A stretch of 51,592 bases of DNA, from positions 1-51,592 of IMG/VR virus record IMGVR_UViG_3300007346_000042; one strand, 5' to 3'. Shown here piece by piece: positions 33,144-38,528 of this stretch. A program made the position numbers and the translations under genes. Origin of the DNA: a virus. The notes under the pieces were generated by a model. The model did no database searches and was not told where the DNA came from. It saw only the letters and a list, made by a program, of their open reading frames with translations. Position 1 is the stretch's first letter; the number at the start of each line of letters is the position of its first letter.

Positions 33144-33172
33144 GTTTTAAGTGTTTGTTTGTACTTTCGTGA
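33144..33172 (+). promoter_or_regulatory. Candidate rightward promoter (TTTG-N17-TACTTTCG)
   Basis: TTTG at about 33144-33147 and TACTTTCG at 33165-33172 are 17 nt apart, with the same C-substituted -7 form as 29711. It would drive the endolysin cluster starting at 33239 or 33315. Confidence 0.45.
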
Positions 33173-33224
33173 TTGATTCTGATACGATGATAGGATGAAC
33201 ATTCGACTTTTCCAAATATCGGCT

Positions 33225-33240
33225 GTTAACGAGTGTGAAT
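33225..33240 (-). repeat. Second copy of the shared 16-nt GTTAAC box
   Basis: GTTAACGAGTGTGAAT, one mismatch from 29187-29202. On the minus strand it is followed 4 nt later by GATATTTG (33220-33213), a -7-like element 78 nt before the moron gene. Confidence 0.5.
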
Positions 33241-33376
33241 GAACAAGCACTACTTCAATCCGAAGAAGAAGCGTAAAGACTCTAGAGTAGAGAACGAGAA
33301 ACGAAGACTAAACAATGAAAGTGTTAAAAAACAAGTCAGGAGATCCCAGCGTGAAAGACCTTCTCAAGCGTCTTAG
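33239..33376 (+). CDS. 45-residue very basic ORF (tentative)
   Basis: Begins MNKHYFNPKKKRKDSRVENE; about 35 percent Lys/Arg. It overlaps the next gene by 62 nt in another frame, so only one may be translated efficiently. Tiny basic proteins are common near virion genes of this phage, which is the main support. Confidence 0.35.
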   Translation: MNKHYFNPKKKRKDSRVENEKRRLNNESVKKQVRRSQRERPSQAS

Positions 33377-33551
33377 CAGGAAACCTTCTGCCGACATGAA
33401 CGCCAAGGAATATGAAGCCATGCTCGACAAGCAAGTCGCTGATGGCAGCCTCACCAAGGAAGAGAAGAAGAAGCTTGTGGATAACTTTAAGGTAAGTAGC
33501 GACATCGACAAGGCCTACCCTGACGTGTTTAACTTGCTTAACAAGAAATGA
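33315..33551 (+). CDS. Small charged protein upstream of endolysin, unknown
   Basis: 78 residues, Lys/Asp/Glu-rich and helical (KDLLKRLSRKPSADMNAKEY, TKEEKKKLVDNF). Its stop overlaps the endolysin start (ATGA), so translation is coupled. A role tied to lysis is possible but not evident from sequence. Confidence 0.55.
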   Translation: MKVLKNKSGDPSVKDLLKRLSRKPSADMNAKEYEAMLDKQVADGSLTKEEKKKLVDNFKVSSDIDKAYPDVFNLLNKK

Positions 33552-34027
33552 AGTTATCCGACAACCTAACCCTTTCAGAGGTAACGAAAAGCCTTACAGC
33601 AAAGAGACTAGGTATTAACAACGAACCAGATGATTGGGTTACAGAAAATCTTAGACAGGTTGCGATCAATATATTTCAACCTCTTAGGGAGTGTCTCGGA
33701 GTTCCTATATACGTGTCGTCAGGGTATCGCTCGCCTGAACTCAATAAGGCGATCGGTGGCTCAAGGCGTAGTCAGCATATGGAGGGACGTGCGCTCGACC
33801 TGGATGCCGACGTATACGGCAAGTGCACCAACGCAGACATCTTTAACTACATCAGAGAGAATCTTGAATTTGATCAACTCATTTGGGAGTTTGGTGATCA
33901 GGACAATCCTGATTGGGTTCATGTGTCTTTCGTTTATGATGGCCTTAATCGTGGTCGCTGCCTCAAAGCTTGTCGTGACGATCAGGGAAAGGTTTACTAC
34001 GAAGTGATGTTCGGAAAACAACTTTGA
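33548..34027 (+). CDS. M15-family peptidase endolysin
   Basis: 159 residues. The conserved SSGYRSPELNKAIGGSRRSQ, then HMEGRALDLD and a C-terminal WVHVSF provide the His, Asp and His zinc ligands of VanY/M15_3 carboxypeptidases (about His77, Asp84, His123). The enzyme cleaves peptidoglycan cross-links. No signal peptide is visible, so it would need the holin encoded at 14.3 kb. It is coupled to a small upstream gene and followed by a fibre gene after 1 nt. Confidence 0.85.
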   Translation: MKLSDNLTLSEVTKSLTAKRLGINNEPDDWVTENLRQVAINIFQPLRECLGVPIYVSSGYRSPELNKAIGGSRRSQHMEGRALDLDADVYGKCTNADIFNYIRENLEFDQLIWEFGDQDNPDWVHVSFVYDGLNRGRCLKACRDDQGKVYYEVMFGKQL

Positions 34028-34028
34028 T

Positions 34029-34952
34029 ATGCTAGGTCTAGGACTATCTTTAACCAATCAAGGGGTTGTCACTTCAGCTGTCATCCCACCACTTCTTGAT
34101 GAATATTCAGGAGCTTCAGCAGCCTACAGCTTAAGGAAGCTTAGAACTGATTATTCAGGTAACGCCATCCGCATTCGCAGGTCAAATGATGATGCTGAGA
34201 CAGATATAGGTTTTAGCTCAGGTTCGCTTGACACTGCTGCAATAGCTAGTCATTGCGGTGCGAACGATGGATTTGTCACCACGTGGTATGACCAAGCCTC
34301 AAGCAACAACGCTTCACAGTCTACCTCAGCAAACCAGCCAAAAATTTACGACGGAACAACGGGTGTTATAATAGTGAACGGAAAACCTGCGGTACAGATG
34401 TCTACCAGCAGCATAAGTCTTTCTGTACCCAGTTCGAAGACAACATTCAAGTTCTTGCACGACGGATCAAGCAGTTCAACCTCATGGGTGGTGTCCCCGA
34501 CCGATGCAAGAGAAACAAGTGGGACGACAGAGCACGAGCTCTTTGAGACTGGCGCGTTTTCGGGTAGTGTGGGGGTTGAGATTTCATACCAGTCAAGTCA
34601 GTTCTCTTCTACAGAGTTGGCTCGTTTCTTGGTTAAGAATGGCACCTCAACCTCTGTTGACTACACGACTCCAGTAGAGACTTTTGCGGTTGGTCAAAAC
34701 TTGGTTACGTTTTACATCGATGCTGACAATGCAACAGCTGCAGATCGCCTCAAGGTGGGTGTAAATGGAGAAGCACTGTTAACTGGTAACACCTCAACCA
34801 ACGCCCCAAGCACTGCTGACAGCCAGTTAGACTTCACTCTATATGGCGGATTCACAGCGCTTTGGCAGGAGGTTATTGTTTGGAATTCAGATCAGTCAGC
34901 CAACCGAACCGCGATTGAATCCAATATTAACAACCTCTATTCTATCTACTGA
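34029..34952 (+). CDS. Fibre or receptor-binding protein with a lectin/arabinofuranosidase-like domain
   Basis: 307 residues. Residues ~28-120 (AYSLRKLRTDYSGNAIRIRR, ETDIGFSSG, VTTWYDQASSNNASQ, NGKPAVQM) match the pattern of alpha-L-arabinofuranosidase B-like/concanavalin-type modules found in fibre proteins of marine phages. The C-terminus (QEVIVWNSDQSANRTAIESN) is the closing helix of such domains. I infer carbohydrate binding at the host surface; catalytic residues were not identified. A small gene follows with an ATGA overlap. Confidence 0.65.
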   Translation: MLGLGLSLTNQGVVTSAVIPPLLDEYSGASAAYSLRKLRTDYSGNAIRIRRSNDDAETDIGFSSGSLDTAAIASHCGANDGFVTTWYDQASSNNASQSTSANQPKIYDGTTGVIIVNGKPAVQMSTSSISLSVPSSKTTFKFLHDGSSSSTSWVVSPTDARETSGTTEHELFETGAFSGSVGVEISYQSSQFSSTELARFLVKNGTSTSVDYTTPVETFAVGQNLVTFYIDADNATAADRLKVGVNGEALLTGNTSTNAPSTADSQLDFTLYGGFTALWQEVIVWNSDQSANRTAIESNINNLYSIY

Positions 34953-35347
34953 TGAATTACATTGTGGTAAGCCCTACTGAAGGAAAGACCTCAGAGGAAA
35001 GATGTGAAGAAATATCTGCGGCCTTGTGGACAATCCAACGTCCAAGATCAATTAGATCTCAGGATGATGTCACTAACAACTTCTGTGGGTATGTAACACA
35101 TTCTGACGGCAGGGCGGCTCTCTGCATATCCTCGACTGACAAGATTAGACCTCACGCATCTCTTGATACAACGGAGCTGTTTGATTCTATGCCAGAGTAC
35201 ACGACTCAAAAGAAGACTGCGGTTACGACAAGGCTTAATGACAATCATGGTGTTGAGATAAATGTTGGGGACATTCTCCCCACTTCATTCTCTTATGTCA
35301 GTGAAGCCTACATGATTGGGGATGGGTGGTTCCCTGAGATCAACTAA
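34952..35347 (+). CDS. Fibre-associated protein, unknown
   Basis: 131 residues, mixed alpha/beta with three Cys. Coupled by overlap to the lectin-domain gene, so a fibre assembly or accessory role is inferred. Its stop overlaps the stop of the convergent minus-strand gene by two to three bases, with no terminator between them. Confidence 0.5.
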   Translation: MNYIVVSPTEGKTSEERCEEISAALWTIQRPRSIRSQDDVTNNFCGYVTHSDGRAALCISSTDKIRPHASLDTTELFDSMPEYTTQKKTAVTTRLNDNHGVEINVGDILPTSFSYVSEAYMIGDGWFPEIN

Positions 35348-35766
35348 CCCTCTAGCTCCCTATAGAAGTCCTGCACCAACAACCTAGCCTTCTGGGTGAT
35401 GGCATACCTCACCCTGTAGTTGTGCTTGGTTTCGTCCCTAAACAGGTGATCCTCTCTGGTATCTGACGGTGTAAGCCTGTCGAAGTGCTTATAGACATAC
35501 CCCTCCTTCATAAGAGGATACAAGGTCTTTTGCGCCATTGGTGCAGCACTCTTCCCCATGTCCTTAGCAGCGTGCTTGATCGTAAAGAACTCAAGGTCGT
35601 ACGCCCACAGCAAGAACATAAGCTCCCTCTCGAAAATATCTCTTTTCAAACAGAACTCTCTCGTCACCCTCTGAAGGTGTTTGAGGTAGTTCCTTTTGAC
35701 GTACCTTTGATCAAGAGGGGAGAACTCCCTGAAGAGACGCTTCTTGGAACCCTTCCTAATCGCCAT
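35344..35766 (-). CDS. Winged-helix (MarR-like) transcription regulator
   Basis: 140 residues. A basic N-terminus leads into helices ERELMFLLWAYDL and FTIKHAAKDMGKSAAPMAQK, then LMKEGYVYKHFD and the wing, with a C-terminal helix (YAITQKARLLVQDFYREL). This is the layout of MarR-type winged-helix DNA-binding proteins. It is the only obvious regulator among the late genes. It starts 12 nt from a divergent plus-strand gene and has its own leaderless-type promoter, so autoregulation of the shared region is likely. Confidence 0.65.
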   Translation of the reverse strand: MAIRKGSKKRLFREFSPLDQRYVKRNYLKHLQRVTREFCLKRDIFERELMFLLWAYDLEFFTIKHAAKDMGKSAAPMAQKTLYPLMKEGYVYKHFDRLTPSDTREDHLFRDETKHNYRVRYAITQKARLLVQDFYRELEG

Positions 35767-35771
35767 AAAAC

Positions 35772-35779
35772 CAAAGATA
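35772..35779 (-). promoter_or_regulatory. Minus-strand -7 element overlapping the divergent start codon
   Basis: On the minus strand TATCTTTG spans 35779-35772, 5 nt before the regulator ATG at 35766. Its first base lies in the ATG (35779-35781) of the plus-strand gene. Confidence 0.6.
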
Positions 35780-36081
35780 TGGACAAAGAAGGCTTCTTGT
35801 TAGAGATACAGAGACTTGCTTTCGAAATGGAGCGAGTCATAGAAAAATATGGGGTGCGTGACGAGGTCTTGTCTCTTATGGTAACTGGGCTTGTCGAGGA
35901 GGATGAAGACGACCCAGAGGAGAAAAGACTAAGGGCGATCTACAGCTACAACATGGACAGTGAGGATGAAATGCTTAGTGTCCTTAACTTTGTGGAAGAA
36001 ACATTCATCCCGTCGGATAAGGGTGGCGGAGGTCCAGACCTCGACGACCTCCTTGATGGGCTGGGTATATCACTGAACTAA
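35779..36081 (+). CDS. Acidic helical protein, unknown
   Basis: 100 residues, Glu/Asp-rich (LVEEDEDDPEEKRLRAIYSY) with a Gly/Asp C-terminus (GGGGPDLDDLLDGLGISL). The start 12 nt from the divergent regulator gene makes it a likely target of that regulator. One base separates its stop from the next start. Unknown function. Confidence 0.55.
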   Translation: MDKEGFLLEIQRLAFEMERVIEKYGVRDEVLSLMVTGLVEEDEDDPEEKRLRAIYSYNMDSEDEMLSVLNFVEETFIPSDKGGGGPDLDDLLDGLGISLN

Positions 36082-36082
36082 A

Positions 36083-36319
36083 ATGGAAGGACTTATCAGG
36101 AAGATTGTCATAGGCCAAAACCCTAAGGATGGTATGGCTTACTACGTTGGCATGAAGGTGGGGGATGGGAGCGTCTCTGCCATCGTGCTGGACGATGAAC
36201 ATCTTCACAGGCACAGGATGAAAAGATATCTTGTATATATTAAGAGAGATGACGGTCAGGTTCTATGGAAGGCCATAGACGAGATGCCGTGCTTGGTAGA
36301 ATTCGATCTAAACTTCTGA
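36083..36319 (+). CDS. Small protein, unknown
   Basis: 78 residues with beta-strand character (AYYVGMKVGDGSVSAIVLDD) and a basic centre. Overlaps the next start by one base (TGATG). Unknown function. Confidence 0.55.
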   Translation: MEGLIRKIVIGQNPKDGMAYYVGMKVGDGSVSAIVLDDEHLHRHRMKRYLVYIKRDDGQVLWKAIDEMPCLVEFDLNF

Positions 36320-36628
36320 TGACTAGAAACAACCTTACGACAGACGGATCTGAGTTTGTAACACCAGACGGTAAGCCGTACACTGGCTCATACCATGTGC
36401 ACATCTCTGAGGGAGCCATGGTTGGTCCAACTCACACTAATCAACCTCACAAGAGGCTCAGCTCTGTTAACGAGGTTGTTGCGTCCAAGGTTGCCATCAT
36501 CCAAAGAGGGATGAGGAACGAAGCCCCAGCACAACCACAACCACAGCCAGCAAGACGTGCATCGACACCTTCAAGACAGGTTGCTCGACCTGCATCAGCT
36601 AGATCAAACTCTGGGGGTGCGTACTGAT
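36319..36628 (+). CDS. Small virion-region protein with proline/glutamine tail
   Basis: About 102 residues from the ATG at 36319. The conserved-looking segment FVTPDGKPYTGSYHVHISEG, then GPTHTNQPHK, is a type I associate with small structural-region proteins in Bacteroidota phages. The C-terminus is a low-complexity Pro/Gln/Ala/Arg/Ser tail. Function unknown. Confidence 0.55.
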
Positions 36629-36778
36629 ATGAGCAAGAAAGTACCCAAGGGAGTTGGTGATAGCATCGCTAAGTTCCTAGAGATTACTGGGGTGCAGAGG
36701 GTTGTTAAGTCCACAGTGAAGGACTGCGGCTGCAAGAAGAGGCAAGAGAAACTGAACAAGCTCTTCCCTTACAAGTGA
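36629..36778 (+). CDS. Small basic Cys-containing protein
   Basis: 49 residues: MSKKVPKGVGDSIAKFLEIT, then TVKDCGCKKRQEKLNKLFPY. The DCGCKKRQ...LFPYK ending recurs in small proteins of Bacteroidota phages, from memory. Possibly a metal-binding or terminase-accessory peptide; unproven. Confidence 0.55.
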   Translation: MSKKVPKGVGDSIAKFLEITGVQRVVKSTVKDCGCKKRQEKLNKLFPYK

Positions 36779-36801
36779 TATGAAATTCAATAAACTATAT
36801 A

Positions 36802-37404
36802 ATGAAAACGTTCAACTTCTTTGTCGTCGAGCTCAAGAAGCTCATCAACGACACGATCAAGACTGACAGCGGTCTAGAGCTGTATATAGACACTAGGTTC
36901 GAGATGGGGGAGTTTGAGTACAGGATCAACGAGGGTCCTGTGGTTGCATCCCCGTTCAAGTACGACACTGGTGTAAAGCCAGGGGATACGCTGTACTTTC
37001 ACCACCTTGTCGTTATGCAGGGCGGGCAGCCACTTACTGGGGAGGATGATCATTACATTGTCAAGTACGACCCAGAGGCCATCAACTCACAAGCCATTGC
37101 CTTTAAGTGTCAGGATACTGGGGAGATCAAAACCCTTGGGGGGTGGACACTTCTTGAGGCTGTTGAAGAGGAGGAAGAGTTCCCATCTGATCTGATAGAG
37201 ATGGTTGAGCTTGAGCAGAAACTCCCCACAAAGGGGAGGCTTGTCTACGGCAATGAGGAGACAGACTACATGGGATTAGCTCCAGGGGATGTCGTTGGGT
37301 TTGCCAAGAACAGAGACTACAGACTCAAGATTGACGGTAAGGAGTATTACAGAACCAGAGCTGAAGATTTGCTTTATGTCGAGGAAGAAGTTCACAACGA
37401 TTGA
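36802..37404 (+). CDS. GroES-like co-chaperonin candidate
   Basis: 200 residues. Two segments with the Cpn10 pattern can be seen: KPGDTLYFHHLVV (about 56-68) and APGDVVGFAKNRDYRLKIDG (about 158-177) ending EYYRTRAEDLLYVEE. Both have a turn-strand GD-x-(V/L)-x-F followed by a late strand and a D(I/L)L tail, suggesting tandem Cpn10-like halves. Phages such as T4 encode co-chaperonins for capsid folding. The assignment rests on pattern alone; a minor structural protein is the alternative. Confidence 0.45.
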   Translation: MKTFNFFVVELKKLINDTIKTDSGLELYIDTRFEMGEFEYRINEGPVVASPFKYDTGVKPGDTLYFHHLVVMQGGQPLTGEDDHYIVKYDPEAINSQAIAFKCQDTGEIKTLGGWTLLEAVEEEEEFPSDLIEMVELEQKLPTKGRLVYGNEETDYMGLAPGDVVGFAKNRDYRLKIDGKEYYRTRAEDLLYVEEEVHND

Positions 37405-37666
37405 TGCTGCGGAGAAGCTCATGCACAGCATGGAGATCGCCATCAACAACATGATTGAGGAGATCAAGAAGCCTGTCGACCCAGAGGCAGGCGGTGCATC
37501 TAGAAAGGCTGAGCTTCAATCCATCAAGCAGACAGCTATTGACGCCAAGGAGTTGCTAGTGGAAAGGCAAAGACTTGAGCAGATGGTGAGGGATCTTAAG
37601 CAGAGCGGTGAGATAGAACAAGAAAAAGATTACTCAGGGGGGTTCGCGGAAAGATTCTCTAAGTAA
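37376..37666 (+). CDS. Helical protein, possible terminase small subunit
   Basis: 96 residues, Glu/Lys/Gln-rich helices (KKFTTIDAAEKLMHSMEIAI, ELLVERQRLEQMVRDLKQ). The start lies inside the 3' end of the GroES-like candidate gene (29-nt overlap). Position about 1 kb before terL and size fit a small terminase, but HNH and tRNA genes intervene and no DNA-binding motif is clear. Confidence 0.45.
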   Translation: MSRKKFTTIDAAEKLMHSMEIAINNMIEEIKKPVDPEAGGASRKAELQSIKQTAIDAKELLVERQRLEQMVRDLKQSGEIEQEKDYSGGFAERFSK

Positions 37667-37673
37667 CTTTACA

Positions 37674-37750
37674 CCGCAAGTATCCCCTCAAGCTTATACC
37701 TTGTCGAAAGGGTAACTGGTTACATGTGGGTTCAAGCCCCACCTTGCGGA
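37674..37750 (+). tRNA. tRNA-like gene with non-canonical D and anticodon region
   Basis: CCGCAAG (37674-37680) pairs with CTTGCGG (37743-37749), followed by discriminator A. GTGGG and CCCAC form a perfect T stem (37726-37742) with loop TTCAAGC. The 45 nt between lack a D-loop GG and a normal 5-7-5 anticodon arm. CAAG (37689-37692) and CTTG (37700-37703) can enclose a 7-nt loop CTTATAC, which would give anticodon UAU with U33. GTAA and TTAC (37712-37723) form an extra hairpin. It may be an aberrant or armless tRNA, or a tRNA mimic. Confidence 0.45.
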
Positions 37751-37763
37751 CAAATTAAATAAC

Positions 37764-37895
37764 ATGGCAAAGGTTCAGGAATCAAACTACAAGTCCAGGC
37801 GCGTGCGCCGAAAGGGAGTGCATGCAAAGACCAAGTACTCTAAGCACAAGAGCTCTAAGAACTACGTGAAGTCTAACAGGGGTCAGGGTCGTTAA
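37764..37895 (+). CDS. 43-residue highly basic protein
   Basis: Starts MAKVQESNYKSRRVRRKGVH and ends SSKNYVKSNRGQGR; over one third Lys/Arg. Proteins of this design (KSRR..RKGVHAKTK...SSKNYVK..RGQGR) recur beside terminase genes of Bacteroidota phages, from memory. A nucleic-acid-binding or virion-packaging role is inferred from charge. Confidence 0.6.
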   Translation: MAKVQESNYKSRRVRRKGVHAKTKYSKHKSSKNYVKSNRGQGR

Positions 37896-37897
37896 CT

Positions 37898-38245
37898 ATG
37901 GCCTACAAAAGCAAGGAAGATCAAAGCAGGGCCTCTAAGGATCACTATCGGCGCAACAAGGCTCTGTACAAGGAGAGGAGCTTAAAGCGAAACAAGAATA
38001 GAAGAAAGTGGGCGAGAGAGTTTGTTCGGAGAGTCAAGGTGCTTTTGAGCTGTGTTGACTGCGGGGAGTCAGACCCTATAGTCCTTGAGTTTGATCACGT
38101 AAGAGGTAAGAAGATCAAGAACGTCGCCGACATGGTTAACAACTCTTACAGCATAGAAGCTATAAAGAACGAGATCAGGAAGTGCGACGTCAGATGCGCT
38201 AACTGTCATAGAAGAAAGACTTACGAAAGGAGAAAGAAGAAATAA
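37898..38245 (+). CDS. HNH endonuclease
   Basis: 115 residues. Zinc-finger pair CVDC (about 51-54) and CANC (about 105-108) flank the catalytic FDH in VLEFDHVRGKK, ending CHRRKTYER. This is the HNH/treble-clef fold. The basic N-terminus probably binds DNA. Next to terL and between two tRNA-like genes, it could assist packaging-related cleavage or be a homing-type insertion. Confidence 0.85.
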   Translation: MAYKSKEDQSRASKDHYRRNKALYKERSLKRNKNRRKWAREFVRRVKVLLSCVDCGESDPIVLEFDHVRGKKIKNVADMVNNSYSIEAIKNEIRKCDVRCANCHRRKTYERRKKK

Positions 38246-38250
38246 CTACT

Positions 38251-38322
38251 GCCCCTATAGTTTAACGGATAAAACTCCGCTCTTCTAAAGCGGTAATCTT
38301 GGTTCGATTCCAGGTGGGGGTA
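38251..38322 (+). tRNA. tRNA-Arg (anticodon UCU)
   Basis: Acceptor GCCCCTA (38251-38257) pairs with TGGGGGT (38315-38321) with two G-T pairs; discriminator A at 38322. The anticodon stem CCGCT/AGCGG encloses CTTCTAA with U33 and anticodon TCT. The T arm is CTTGG-TTCGATT-CCAGG. CCA is not encoded. It reads AGA/AGG, the codons most used for Arg in the phage genes. Confidence 0.92.
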
Positions 38323-38324
38323 CA

Positions 38325-38528
38325 ATGACTGAATATCAATGTCTTATGGCTAACTATGTGTGTAAGTGCTGCGAGCACGAAGAAACAAGGGACAAGGCTT
38401 CTATCAAGATTATTGACGGGGAGGCTGTTCATAACGTTAAGTGTCCATGTGGTAAGTACATGGAGTTAAAGAACCCAAAGTCTGGAGCCCCTAGCTTCAG
38501 GAGCAATCGGTATGGCCAAGTCTACTGA
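38325..38528 (+). CDS. Small zinc-ribbon protein
   Basis: 67 residues (or 60 from the ATG at 38346). Two Cys clusters, CKCC (about 13-16) and CPCG (about 40-43), form a likely zinc ribbon: VCKCCEHEE and VKCPCGKYMEL. It overlaps terL by 17 nt. Perhaps a DNA-binding packaging accessory; function unproven. Confidence 0.6.
   Translation: MTEYQCLMANYVCKCCEHEETRDKASIKIIDGEAVHNVKCPCGKYMELKNPKSGAPSFRSNRYGQVY

Noticed and set aside
34005-34026. CAACTTTG as a -7 promoter before the lectin-domain gene
   Set aside because: It lies in the last codons of the endolysin, lacks the first T of the element and leaves only 2 nt before the ATG.
35485-35778. Extension of the acidic gene at 35779 across the regulator gene
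   Set aside because: It is antisense to a good winged-helix protein and has no start signal.
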